A stretch of DNA of 64,000 nt, taken from NCBI GenBank assembly GCA_031548025.1, contig JAVBRM010000176.1, forward strand, positions 1 to 64,000, read 5' to 3'. The position numbers and the translations under genes were made by a program. Shown in pieces: positions 42,727 to 51,807 of the stretch (position 1 is its first letter; every line of letters starts with the position of its first letter). Origin of the DNA: UBA5239 sp031548025 (GTDB taxonomy: Bacteria; Verrucomicrobiota; Lentisphaeria; Victivallales; Victivallaceae). Below the pieces are notes generated by a model. It was not told the origin of the DNA. It worked only from the letters and a program-made list of their open reading frames with translations, and made no database searches.

Positions 42727-45006
42727 ATGAATACTTACAATATTCCGATTCAATCTGAAAATTTCTCCGTCGAACTCTCTTTTTACACCCAGGAAATTGT
42801 CCGGATTCGAAAAAGGTCGCTTCTCGACGAATCTTCATCTTCTTCCTCCTTTGCCGTTACTCTTTCTCCCGAAAAGGTGAATGTCGGATTCAGGGATGGG
42901 AAAGATGAAATCACGATCACTTCTTCGGCGGTTTCCGTCACCGTAAACCGTGCAACCGGCGCGGTTGTTTTCCTCGATGCGGTCGGGAATAAATTGCTTT
43001 CCGAGCGGCATTATGAGCCAACTCGCTTCGTCCGTGTGGAATATCCGTGTGTCTCTACATTGCTTATCCGGCAAGCATTTGAACTTGATCGGGAAGAAGC
43101 CATTTACGGACTAGGACAGCGCCAGAACGGATTGCTCTCTCAGCGCGCCACCTCACACCGGCTCATCAACTCCAACGGTTCGGTCTCTATTCCGATGTTT
43201 CAGTCCGTGAAGGGATATGGCGTGTACTTCGACCATGCCGGTTCCGGATCGTTTGAAGACAGCCGGGAGAGCGCGGTGTTTTCATTCGACTCCGGTACTG
43301 AAGTCGATTACTATTTCATGTACGGCGGGACTACCGACGGCGTTGTAGCGCTGATGCGGAAACTCACCGGTGACGCACCGATGCTGCCGTTGTGGTCACT
43401 CGGTTTCTGGCAGAGCCGTGAGCGTTACCGCTCGCAGGCGGAATTCCTGGAGGTGCTCAAACGGTATCGTGATGAGCATATTCCGCTGGATGGGATGATT
43501 CAGGACTGGCAATATTGGGGTGAGGATAACCGTCGTTGGAACGATATGACATTCGCACCGGATACCTTTCCTGATCCGGTACGTATGGCAGAAGAAACCC
43601 ATGCCATGCATGCGCACGCAATGATCGTAATCTGGCCGTCGTTGGGGCCGGATACGGAAATGTTCAAAACGCTGCAGGCGCAGAAAATGCTGTTCGATTT
43701 TGAAACCTGGCCCAGAGATACCGGTGCACGTGTGTATGACGTATTCAATCCAGCGGCCCGCGAAAAGTACTGGGCGCGGGTCGGGAAGAATCTTCTTTCC
43801 GTGGGGTTCGACGCTTGGTGGATGGATTCCTCGGAGCCGGATCATTTTCTGATCCGGGAAGCCGACTACGACGACCCGACGGCGGCGGGACCGTTCCGCG
43901 ACGTCGTCAATGCCTTTCCTCTGGTGCATACCTCCGGCGCTTATGAGTATCTGCGTCGCGAAGCACCGGCAAAGCGCGTTTGCATCCTGACCCGTTCCGC
44001 TTTCGCCGGGCAGCAGCGTACCGGCGCAAACACCTGGAGCGGCGACACTGTGGCGAGCTGGAATACCTTGCGTGCACAAATTTCCGCCGGACTCGGCTTG
44101 AGCCTATGCGGAATCCCATTCTGGAACAGCGATATCGGCGGATTTTTCGTTTTTGACTTCGGCGACAACCCTCTTGAAAATCCCGAATACCATGAGCTCT
44201 ATGCCCGTTGGATGCAGTTCGGTGCTTTCTGCCCGATGATGCGCAGTCATGGCACCTGTCTGCCCCGTGAAGTATACCTGTACGGCGAACAAGGCACTCC
44301 CATTCGCGAATCGCTGGAAAAAAGCATCCGTTTGCGTTATGTGCTTCTAGCTTATAATTATGCAGTACTTCATGAAGTGAACAGCCGCCGCGGCTCATTC
44401 ATGCGCCCGTTGGCCGCCGAATTTGCCGCCGACACTGTCACGCACACTTGTGCCGATGAATATCTCTACGGGCATGCTTTTCTGGTTGCGCCAGTAGTGG
44501 AATCGCAATATATCAAAGAAGGCAAAGCCGATTATTCGCACATTGACAAGCGCCGTGTTTATTTGCCGTGCGGTACATCGTTTTATGATTTCTGGACAGG
44601 CGAGCGATACGAGGGCGGCCAAGAGGTAATGGTCGACACCCCGATCGATATCATTCCGCTTTTCGTCAAAGCCGGCAGCGTCATTCCGATCAATGAACCG
44701 GTTGAATACGCCGGTCAGAAAGCATGGGATAATCTGGAACTCCGCATTTATCCCGGCGCAGACGGCACGTTCACTTTATACGAGGATGAATTTGACAATT
44801 ACAACTACGAACAAGGCCTATATTCAACCATAGAATTTTCATGGAATGACAATGCCCGGACGCTGGTTATCGGAGAGCGCCGGAACTCATTTCCGGGAAT
44901 GCTGGAAACGCGTCGGTTCCGTATTGTCCTAGTGGGGGCCGGGAGCCTGTCGGAGTGTGGCACAGTAATCTATAATGGGCACAAAATCACGGTTGCCCTG
45001 AACTGA
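42727..45006 (+). CDS. Cytoplasmic GH31 alpha-glycosidase
   Basis: The 759-residue enzyme has an N-terminal beta-sandwich (about 1-205) with the YGLGQRQNGL segment, a TIM barrel beginning WSLGFWQSRERYRSQ, nucleophile Asp367 in WWMDSSEPD and acid/base Asp440 in WSGDTVASW, then two C-terminal beta domains. The motif mix suits alpha-xylosidase or related activity. It has no signal peptide and lies after the symporter. It preserves the DWQYW motif that is broken by TAG in the upstream secreted paralogue, so it could cover part of that role. A GAGG ribosome-binding site supports the ATG at 42727 rather than the frame opening at 42637. Confidence 0.93.
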   Translation: MNTYNIPIQSENFSVELSFYTQEIVRIRKRSLLDESSSSSSFAVTLSPEKVNVGFRDGKDEITITSSAVSVTVNRATGAVVFLDAVGNKLLSERHYEPTRFVRVEYPCVSTLLIRQAFELDREEAIYGLGQRQNGLLSQRATSHRLINSNGSVSIPMFQSVKGYGVYFDHAGSGSFEDSRESAVFSFDSGTEVDYYFMYGGTTDGVVALMRKLTGDAPMLPLWSLGFWQSRERYRSQAEFLEVLKRYRDEHIPLDGMIQDWQYWGEDNRRWNDMTFAPDTFPDPVRMAEETHAMHAHAMIVIWPSLGPDTEMFKTLQAQKMLFDFETWPRDTGARVYDVFNPAAREKYWARVGKNLLSVGFDAWWMDSSEPDHFLIREADYDDPTAAGPFRDVVNAFPLVHTSGAYEYLRREAPAKRVCILTRSAFAGQQRTGANTWSGDTVASWNTLRAQISAGLGLSLCGIPFWNSDIGGFFVFDFGDNPLENPEYHELYARWMQFGAFCPMMRSHGTCLPREVYLYGEQGTPIRESLEKSIRLRYVLLAYNYAVLHEVNSRRGSFMRPLAAEFAADTVTHTCADEYLYGHAFLVAPVVESQYIKEGKADYSHIDKRRVYLPCGTSFYDFWTGERYEGGQEVMVDTPIDIIPLFVKAGSVIPINEPVEYAGQKAWDNLELRIYPGADGTFTLYEDEFDNYNYEQGLYSTIEFSWNDNARTLVIGERRNSFPGMLETRRFRIVLVGAGSLSECGTVIYNGHKITVALN

Positions 45007-45029
45007 ACAAATAGAGGAGTTTGACTGAT

Positions 45030-47483
45030 ATGTTTTTGCTGACCTATATAACAGATGAGGATAAACTCCGGCGAGGGCTCCAGTTGGCCTGGAGCACTGA
45101 TCGCATTCATTGGCATATCCCAGCCGGGGAAAACCGGGTGCTTTACTGCGACTATGGGCATTGGCAGCGCGAGAAAAAAATGCTTGATCCAGTGTTAATC
45201 CGTCATTGCGGCTCGTGGCATTGCGTTTGGAGCGTCAATGGCCGCGACCCCGTGCTGGCGCATGCGGCTTCACCGGACCTCGTCAACTGGCACGTCCAGA
45301 ACTATTACTCGGCCGGAACGGAAAATTTCGAGATGCCGGTATTGCGGGAAAACGGCCAGATCGAAATCGATTTCAGGACCGCCTCCGGCAGGTTTTTCCG
45401 CATGAAAACGGCGGATTTCAAGCATTATTCGGAGGCCGTGGAAATAGCTCCGCAGGATTACCGCGATCCGCGCGAAGAAGTGATGTTGCCGACCGGCGCC
45501 GTCAGCGGAATCGTTTATGAGGTTTCGCCTTCGGAAATCGAGGTTGTCCGCGCTTTTCTCGAGCGGCGCGAATACCGTCAGAACTTGTATCAGGAACCCC
45601 TGATCCGTGAGCTGCCGGAGCAACAAGGCAGACTGGTTATTGACGGCAGTCAACGCAAGAAAATCAGCGATATGTTGATCGGTGTTTTCTATGAGGATCT
45701 GAACTATGCGGCAGACGGCGGGCTTTACGCGGAGCTGATTCAGAACCGCAACTTCGAGTACACCCCCGCCGACCGGGAATTCCAGGACCCGCAGTGGAAC
45801 AGCACCTACGCCTGGAGCTGCCGGGGCAGCGGCTGTTCGTTCGCGGTCGAAACGGCGGAACCGCTGAACGCCGTCAATCCGCACTATGCGGTTCTGAGCA
45901 CGAAAACGCCGGGCGGCGCGCTGGTGAACAGCGGTTTCGACGGTATTCCGGCGACGAAAAACGCCCGGTACCGTTTCTCGCTTTACGCCAGGGGCAAGAC
46001 GAAGCTGGAAGTCGCCCTGCAATCAGGCGATGAGAAAATCGCAAGCGGCACGATCGAATGCGATTCCAATCAATGGACCCGTTACGAACTGGAATTGACC
46101 GCTGCGTGCGACGCGGACTGCGTCCTCGCGCTCAGCCCGTTGGAGCCCGGTCAGATCGCGCTGGATTTCATCTCGCTTTTCCCGGCGGAAACATTTTGCA
46201 ATCGCGCGAACGGCCTTCGCAAGGATCTGGCGCAGGCGATCGCCGATCTCAAGCCCAAATTCATGCGCTTCCCCGGCGGCTGCCTCGTTCACGGTGATGG
46301 CCTCGGCAATATCTACAACTGGAAGGACTCCATCGGCCCAGTCGAAACCCGCAAGGGGCAGCGCAACATCTGGGGCTATCACCAGAGCCTTGGCCTGGGC
46401 TATTTCGAGTATTTTCAGTTCTGCGAAGACATGGGCGCCGCGCCGCTGCCAGTGGTGGCCGCCGGCGTGTGCTGCCAGAACTCCTCCTGCGGCGGACACG
46501 GCCAGCAGGGCGGCATCCCGCTCGACCAAATGGACGTCTATATTCAGGACATTTTCGACCTGATCGAGTGGGCCAACGGCCCCGCCGACAGCAAATGGGG
46601 CAGCAAGCGCGCCGCAGCCGGACACCCCGAGTCGTTCGGCTTCCGCTACCTCGGCGTGGGCAACGAAGACTTGATTTCGGACGTTTTCGTCGAGCGTTTC
46701 ACCATGATTTTTGAGGCGCTCAAAAAACGCCATCCCGAAATCATCGTCGTCGGCACTGCCGGCCCCAACAGTGAAGGCTCCGATTACATGGACGGTTGGG
46801 CACTCGCCAGAAAACTCGGTGTGCCGGTCGTGGATGAACATTACTACAAGCCGCCCGGCTGGTTCATCCACAACCAGGATTTCTACGACACTTACGACCG
46901 CAAAGGCCCCAAAGTTTACCTCGGCGAATACGCGACCCATCTGCCGGAAAATCCGCGCCCGAACAACCTCGAAACCGCTCTCGTAGAGTCGCTGTATCTG
47001 GCCGCGCTGGAACGCAACGGCGACGTCGTGGCCATGTGCTCATACGCGCCGCTGCTCTGCAATGAAAGCCATGTTCAATGGGTCCCCGATTTGATTTATT
47101 TCAATCATCGGAATGTAAATCTGCATCCAAGCTATTATACGCAGAAACTTTTCAGTTGCAATTCCGGTACCGAATACATTTGCAACCAGTTGTCGGTGAA
47201 CAATAAATCCATAGCGGTGATCCGGCGGATCGCCTCCTCACTGGTTTATGACGAAACCACCGGCGAATACATCCTGAAACTGGTCAATCTGTTGCCGTCA
47301 ACAGTCTCACTGGAGGTCGCATCGAAAAATCTGGATTTAAAGGCAAAGACCGTCCTCTGGATTACCTTGACGGGCAATCCGGAAGATGAATTCGCTCAAC
47401 CGCGGGAAGATTCCGCGGTGATTGGACAGGTATTCACTATTACTTTGAAGCCGTTTTCTCTGACAATTCTCCGGTTTTCATAA
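45030..47483 (+). CDS. Fusion of a shortened GH43-like module and a GH51 arabinofuranosidase
   Basis: The 817-residue protein lacks a signal peptide. Residues 1 to about 190 resemble an abbreviated GH43-type propeller (LQLAWSTDRIHWHIP, DPVLAHAASPDLVNWHV) without all three acidic motifs, so this part may bind rather than cleave. From about residue 205 a full GH51 enzyme follows: LIGVFYEDLNYAADGGLYAE, FMRFPGGCLVHG, acid/base Glu in GVGNEDL and nucleophile Glu in YLGEYATH. It also has an unusual cysteine run GVCCQNSSCGGHG. It is the last gene of the operon. GAGGAG precedes the ATG at 45030, which is preferred to a TTG at 45021. Confidence 0.9.
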   Translation: MFLLTYITDEDKLRRGLQLAWSTDRIHWHIPAGENRVLYCDYGHWQREKKMLDPVLIRHCGSWHCVWSVNGRDPVLAHAASPDLVNWHVQNYYSAGTENFEMPVLRENGQIEIDFRTASGRFFRMKTADFKHYSEAVEIAPQDYRDPREEVMLPTGAVSGIVYEVSPSEIEVVRAFLERREYRQNLYQEPLIRELPEQQGRLVIDGSQRKKISDMLIGVFYEDLNYAADGGLYAELIQNRNFEYTPADREFQDPQWNSTYAWSCRGSGCSFAVETAEPLNAVNPHYAVLSTKTPGGALVNSGFDGIPATKNARYRFSLYARGKTKLEVALQSGDEKIASGTIECDSNQWTRYELELTAACDADCVLALSPLEPGQIALDFISLFPAETFCNRANGLRKDLAQAIADLKPKFMRFPGGCLVHGDGLGNIYNWKDSIGPVETRKGQRNIWGYHQSLGLGYFEYFQFCEDMGAAPLPVVAAGVCCQNSSCGGHGQQGGIPLDQMDVYIQDIFDLIEWANGPADSKWGSKRAAAGHPESFGFRYLGVGNEDLISDVFVERFTMIFEALKKRHPEIIVVGTAGPNSEGSDYMDGWALARKLGVPVVDEHYYKPPGWFIHNQDFYDTYDRKGPKVYLGEYATHLPENPRPNNLETALVESLYLAALERNGDVVAMCSYAPLLCNESHVQWVPDLIYFNHRNVNLHPSYYTQKLFSCNSGTEYICNQLSVNNKSIAVIRRIASSLVYDETTGEYILKLVNLLPSTVSLEVASKNLDLKAKTVLWITLTGNPEDEFAQPREDSAVIGQVFTITLKPFSLTILRFS

Positions 47484-47675
47484 ATAAAGGTCATGTGTGA
47501 ATTTAAGATAAGTGAAATTAAGCAAAACAAAATGAACGCCTTGAACTTGCCGTGATTACGTTCCTTGTGATCCTACTGAATAGGGAGAGTTTTAGATGGC
47601 TTGGGTATTTTATGGGGAAACCGGAGAGCGGGATCGCTTCGTTTGTGCTCCGGCAACGGGAAATACACTTCCGGC

Positions 47676-48044
47676 TTATTTGTCCTCGTATTGGAATCCC
47701 CAATTCATCATGGCGTAGAAAATCGGCAGGAGGTCCCGCCCTTTTTCGGTGAATGAGTATTCCACACGGGGCGGAATTTCATTGAACTGCTCCCGGTGAA
47801 TGATCCCGTCCGCTTCCAGGCTGCGGAGAATCGAGGACAGCATCGAATTGGTGATTCCCGCCAAGTTTCGTTTCAATTCCCCGAAGCGGATCGTATCGTG
47901 AATGCACAGTTCGTACAGTACCTGATCTTTCCAGCGCCCCTGAAAAATCAGCAATGCGGGCGTCACCGGGCAGTTGCCAGATTCCGTGACAATCCCTTCC
48001 TTTACCCGTTTCAAAAATTCCTCGTAACTCATTGCTTTTTTCAT
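47676..48044 (-). CDS. HxlR-family transcriptional regulator
   Basis: The 122-residue winged-helix protein has the HxlR pattern: a cysteine near the N-terminus (GNCPV), FQGRWKDQVLYEL, RFGELKRNLAGITNSMLSSIL and VEYSFTEKGRDLLPI. Such regulators respond to oxidative or aldehyde stress and often control a divergent flavoprotein gene, exactly the arrangement seen. AGGAGG lies before the start. Between the arabinose operon and this gene (47484-47675) nothing is recognised. Confidence 0.93.
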   Translation of the reverse strand: MKKAMSYEEFLKRVKEGIVTESGNCPVTPALLIFQGRWKDQVLYELCIHDTIRFGELKRNLAGITNSMLSSILRSLEADGIIHREQFNEIPPRVEYSFTEKGRDLLPIFYAMMNWGFQYEDK

Positions 48045-48165
48045 GGCCGCTTCCTCCTGTCAATCGACTTGTTCAATATTTCATACTATATCATTTTTTG
48101 GGGAAGATGCAATAAAACACTACCAAGGTATGAAAAATAGAACTATGTATGTATTTTTATACTAC

Positions 48166-48193
48166 TTGATTTATTTGAAATATTTAGTATAAT
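48166..48193 (+). promoter_or_regulatory. Promoter of the flavin-binding protein gene
   Basis: TTGATT at 48166-48171 and TATAAT at 48188-48193 are 16 bp apart. ATACTA near 48159 and TAGTAT at 48185-48190 form a wide inverted pair around the -35 region, a plausible HxlR operator. The ribosome-binding site CAGGAG lies 33 nt downstream. Confidence 0.55.
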
Positions 48194-48226
48194 ATAACTA
48201 CCAACAGAAAAACAGGAGACGGAAAA

Positions 48227-48682
48227 ATGATCGACAAGGAATTGACCGGAGTATTAAAGAAACTCATCGAAAATCAGGAATGGATTTGCCTTTCCACTGT
48301 CAATTCGGATGGCGAGCCGGAGACAAGGGCAATGATCAATTTGGGGAATCCCAGGCTGTTTCCTGCTCTGCAAAAGTTTTTTACGGATGGTTTCGTTGCA
48401 TATTTTTCGACCAATACCAGCACTGCGAAAATCGGCCAGCTCGCGGCCGAAAACAAATCGTCAATCTACTACTACAATCCCGAAACCATTGAAGGACTGT
48501 TGCTCAGAGGAGTAACGGAAGTCGTTGCGGACCAAAAGATCAAGCAGGAGTTTTGGCAGGATAACTGGACTATTTACTATAAGGGCGAAGTAGATGATCC
48601 GGATTACACTCTTCTGAAATTCATACCGGTCAGCTACAAGTATTACAACGGTAACTTCAAATTCATGTCCGGGAATATATGA
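48227..48682 (+). CDS. Pyridoxamine 5'-phosphate oxidase-like flavin-binding protein
   Basis: The 151-residue protein has the split-barrel FMN-binding fold of the PNPOx-like family: an N-terminal helix followed by WICLSTVNSDGEPETRAMINL, VAYFSTNTSTAKIGQL and IYYYNPETIEGLLLRG. Members reduce or bind small molecules; the substrate is unknown. It is divergent from the HxlR regulator and probably controlled by it. CAGGAG precedes the start. Confidence 0.9.
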   Translation: MIDKELTGVLKKLIENQEWICLSTVNSDGEPETRAMINLGNPRLFPALQKFFTDGFVAYFSTNTSTAKIGQLAAENKSSIYYYNPETIEGLLLRGVTEVVADQKIKQEFWQDNWTIYYKGEVDDPDYTLLKFIPVSYKYYNGNFKFMSGNI

Positions 48683-48854
48683 ATTTTCTCCGGCGGCAAT
48701 TGCCCCGATGAAATTCTGAAGCCACAAAACAGGTTGGCCATATTCTCATCCATGAATTGTCGGACTGAAGTAAAATGTTCAATATCAGACATATTCAATG
48801 CCTGGTCTTTAAAGAGTTGTACCAGTTAAAACACTCTCCATTCAGTATGGATTG

Positions 48855-49050
48855 CAATGACAGCAATCACATCCCACCTCAAAAGGTCAGTTTCATTTTG
48901 CTTGATTTTGCGTATCCGCCGGATAGTCCGTATTGGGGAAAATTAGTACATATCAGGAAGTTCCGGATAATTGTAAGAAAAAAAGAGGAACCTTGTTGGC
49001 TACATCGACGGGCTGAAATGTCGGGTGGCAGCCATACAAGGTCCCTCAAA
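48855..49050 (-). repeat. Structured repeat element, copy 2
   Basis: This copy lies on the minus strand about 135 nt after the stop of the minus-strand cluster ending at 49181. The outer stem is GGGACCTTGT (49045-49036) with ACAAGGTTCC (48996-48987), one pair being G-U. The second stem is TGGCT with AGCCA, and the loop TTTCAGCC is identical to copy 1. Seven T follow (48984-48978 read on the minus strand). The conserved block beyond the T-tract spans 48936-48855. The stem sequences differ from copy 1 but keep pairing. The rest of the 498-nt gap (48683-48854 and 49051-49180) shows no gene. Confidence 0.8.
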
Positions 49051-49180
49051 ACCAAAGTTGTTTATTTGATATTTCTCTTGGTGCGGATTCGCCAATTCCA
49101 CCCTTATTTTTTATTATTTCAAAAAACACTTTCAAGTCTCGCCGAGCTGGAACCTGATCGTTAAATAACTTTTCAAAAAT

Positions 49181-50086
49181 TCAGGAAAAATCTACAACAA
49201 AGGCATTGGTTGTTTTCAGGGTATCGTGCTCCATGTCCCAGTCACTCGGAATGGACTGTTTCACACTGCGCGGCGCAAGAGAACAGACCGCACATCCAGT
49301 TTCGGGGTCGTCCAGCAGACGGGTGTATGCTGTTCGATAATCACGAAGTTTGAAAAACAGCAAATGACTGCGTCCCAACATCATTTCCGAAAGTGTTCTC
49401 TGTTCCCGCATGAAGTCATAGAGTTTATGATGATTCAAGGCTTTGCAGTTTCCGTTGCGCCAGCCCCAGCTGCGAAGTTTCACACGCTGTCCGTGAATGA
49501 TCGCGGGATATTCTTCTGTTCTGGAACCTAAACAAGGCGCTCCGTTGGTCGTTTCCACAACGTGCATGAACGTTGCGGCCTCTTGGCATCCGACAAGAAG
49601 ACAATAGCCATCCGCCTGTTCAAGTAAGCCAAGAGGACTGTTCCGGTGCATCGTCGGAAGTTTATGATGATTCTGAATGAAATATTCTTTATTTTTTCCC
49701 CAAACACAAAAGGAATGAGTCGGGTCCCATGAGCGGAGCGTTCCCGGTTGTTTCCGGAAAGTTTCCGCCACGATCCCTACATTGACCGGCGTTTGTTCCG
49801 GATCAAAAAGATAGTCTTCGCCATCATTCGGATAACGCACCAGTCCGGGCATCATGAGCAAACCATCTTCCGTGACCATTCGTTTGAGAATCGCGCAAAA
49901 GTTTTCCGGCCCGTTTTCAAATTTACCGAGAGAGCTGAAACGCGTATGTACTACCATCCTGATTCCAGGGAAGACATCGAGGGTTTTCAATGCCTTTCTG
50001 AAATCGGAGCCGGATATAAAAACCGGTTCTTCCAAATTTGCTTTTTTGATTTCCGCATTGCTGAGATCGTAACAAGCCGTATGCAT
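49181..50086 (-). CDS. AAC(3)-family acetyltransferase-like protein
   Basis: The 301-residue protein belongs to the aminoglycoside N3-acetyltransferase fold: VVHTRFSSLGKFENGPENFC, GLLMMPGLVRYP, a DPTHSFCVWG motif, RNSPLGLLEQADGYCLLVGC and ATFMHVVE. The family transfers acetyl from acetyl-CoA to an amino group. In a glycan cluster the acceptor may be an amino sugar or peptide product rather than an antibiotic. The frame is open back to 50230, but GGGAGGG before the ATG at 50086, just past the previous stop, is the likely start. It is the last gene of the minus-strand cluster. Confidence 0.85.
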   Translation of the reverse strand: MHTACYDLSNAEIKKANLEEPVFISGSDFRKALKTLDVFPGIRMVVHTRFSSLGKFENGPENFCAILKRMVTEDGLLMMPGLVRYPNDGEDYLFDPEQTPVNVGIVAETFRKQPGTLRSWDPTHSFCVWGKNKEYFIQNHHKLPTMHRNSPLGLLEQADGYCLLVGCQEAATFMHVVETTNGAPCLGSRTEEYPAIIHGQRVKLRSWGWRNGNCKALNHHKLYDFMREQRTLSEMMLGRSHLLFFKLRDYRTAYTRLLDDPETGCAVCSLAPRSVKQSIPSDWDMEHDTLKTTNAFVVDFS

Positions 50087-50088
50087 TT

Positions 50089-51807
50089 TTATGTTCCCTC
50101 CCACGTGATATATCCTTCCTGTTTCATGAAAACAAGAAGATGATAAAAGAGGTCTGCAGAGATTTTTGGGGTCCTTCCGATATTGACCATTCGTAAGATT
50201 TTTTCTCCGTTTCGGGAGCCATCCGACCAAATCATAGCATCATCCACCCAGATCGGTGCACTCCATCCGGCAAGCAGCGACGATATTTCCGGATAACTAT
50301 TTTCACAAAACCAGAATTTTTCAAAGGAAAAATAGCCGCGGTATTGCTTCACTGGAACAATTGTCCGCAGCAGTTCCATTCGTTCTGAAACAGGTTCTTC
50401 GGAATGTTTTTCCAATTCAAAATCTGCTTTCATTAGGTGAAGGAATGCTTCCAGTTGTTTCCGTTCCTCCGGATCATTTATCAGAGATTTGATAGAATCA
50501 AGCCGTTGATTCGCAATACGGCATGCCGTTCCCTGTTCAAGATCATACTCTCGCGCAAATTTTGCCAGAGTAAATGCTTCCGGAAGTCCTGCATTCACTA
50601 AAAATGCAACGTACTCTTTCGCCAACTGGAACGTGGTTTCCAGAAATACCGGATCAATTTTATCCGGCGTATCCGAAGATTTGTGATAATTCGGATCCGA
50701 CATAAATTCCAGAGTCAACATCGCCGTCCCAAAAAACGGTTCGCAAAAAGATGCATCATTTCCTGAAATCTGGCCGATTTGCGCCTTGCATCCGTATTTT
50801 TCCAGAAAATGTTTGATTAAGGGCGTTGCAAACGTGGGATACGAGGGCGCGCCATCGCCGATCGAAGCAACACGATCCAGCGAAACGCCCACCATATCCA
50901 GATTCAATCCGGCGACCATTTTCGGAAATATCTTCAGGGAATTCGCGTATGCCTGAAGACTTTTTGCCTCATGGGTAAACAGCAAGCGGATTCCCCGTTT
51001 TCGTTTGATCTGGGCAAGGTCTCTGACAATCGCAAGGGATTCCGCGATGCCGCTGGCATTGTCATTCGCTCCCTGCTCAAACAGATGCCCTGTCAGCACA
51101 ATCTCTTCTTCGGTGTCCCCGGGCAGAAGTCCGGATACGACAGGAATGTTTCCCGGTTTGACTTCCGCCTCCAGTTTTGCATGCAAAACGACCTTTCCAT
51201 TTTTCCGTTTCAATTCTTGCAGAAAATGACCCTGATTCGGTGAAAGCGAGAATCCAAACGGATTTTCTTTGGTCGGCCAGAACGGAATCTGATAATTGCA
51301 CCACTGACAGGTATCGTTCAAATATTCAAACCCCGGCTTGCCAAGATAAGCGCTTTTCAGACAGGAGCAGGCAACGCCGACAGCGCCCCGTTTCACCAGC
51401 TCCATTGTTTCCTGCATTTGAACCTGATGATCTGCGAATAAAACGATTTTTCCGGCAACATCTTCGGCATCCGGAAAAACCATTTCCGCCGTCACATCCG
51501 CGGAACGGCTGTAAAGCATAAGCGAGCATGGAACTTCCGCATAGGAACAGATTTTTCGTTCTGTTCCGCCGGGAAAAACCACATTCAAAACGGCATGTTT
51601 CGGATCCCATCCGAGGGGCATCAGCCATCCACCGAAATCAGTTACTCCATCAGAGGGAAACGCGTATGTTTTCACTTGTATCATGCCGAGATCCCGCATC
51701 AGCTCTTCCACGATGGAACAAGTCTTCCAGATCGCATTATACGAGAAATAATGATCGCTTTCGTAAATCCTGCGGATGCAGGAAAGCATATACTCCAGTG
51801 AGCTCAT
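50089..51807 (-). CDS. M28-type zinc aminopeptidase-like protein
   Basis: The 572-residue protein has an N-terminal cap with a PA-like insert, then an M28/DUF4910-type zinc peptidase core (about 225-400). Metal-site landmarks are TGHLFEQGANDNASGIA, FTHEAKS, NLDMVG and YHKSSDTPDK. The last about 60 residues look like a winged helix (KISADLFYHLLVFMKQEGYI). No signal peptide is seen, so it should be cytoplasmic. It abuts the acetyltransferase gene and follows the GH36-like gene directly. Its presence suggests that the cluster's substrate carries amino-acid or peptide parts, which is inference. Confidence 0.82.
   Translation of the reverse strand: MSSLEYMLSCIRRIYESDHYFSYNAIWKTCSIVEELMRDLGMIQVKTYAFPSDGVTDFGGWLMPLGWDPKHAVLNVVFPGGTERKICSYAEVPCSLMLYSRSADVTAEMVFPDAEDVAGKIVLFADHQVQMQETMELVKRGAVGVACSCLKSAYLGKPGFEYLNDTCQWCNYQIPFWPTKENPFGFSLSPNQGHFLQELKRKNGKVVLHAKLEAEVKPGNIPVVSGLLPGDTEEEIVLTGHLFEQGANDNASGIAESLAIVRDLAQIKRKRGIRLLFTHEAKSLQAYANSLKIFPKMVAGLNLDMVGVSLDRVASIGDGAPSYPTFATPLIKHFLEKYGCKAQIGQISGNDASFCEPFFGTAMLTLEFMSDPNYHKSSDTPDKIDPVFLETTFQLAKEYVAFLVNAGLPEAFTLAKFAREYDLEQGTACRIANQRLDSIKSLINDPEERKQLEAFLHLMKADFELEKHSEEPVSERMELLRTIVPVKQYRGYFSFEKFWFCENSYPEISSLLAGWSAPIWVDDAMIWSDGSRNGEKILRMVNIGRTPKISADLFYHLLVFMKQEGYITWEGT

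Noticed and set aside
47484..47675. Possible recombinase remnant between the GH43/GH51 and HxlR genes
   Set aside because: A frame reading LELAVITFLVILLN exists, but no motif of any known family could be supported.
48775..49164. 129-codon + strand frame reading through repeat copy 2
   Set aside because: It runs through the paired hairpin, has no protein-family features and no counterpart of similar length in copy 1.
49181..50086. Aminoglycoside resistance gene
   Set aside because: The fold matches AAC(3), but the glycan-cluster context and the paired peptidase make a metabolic role more likely; no resistance claim can be supported from sequence.
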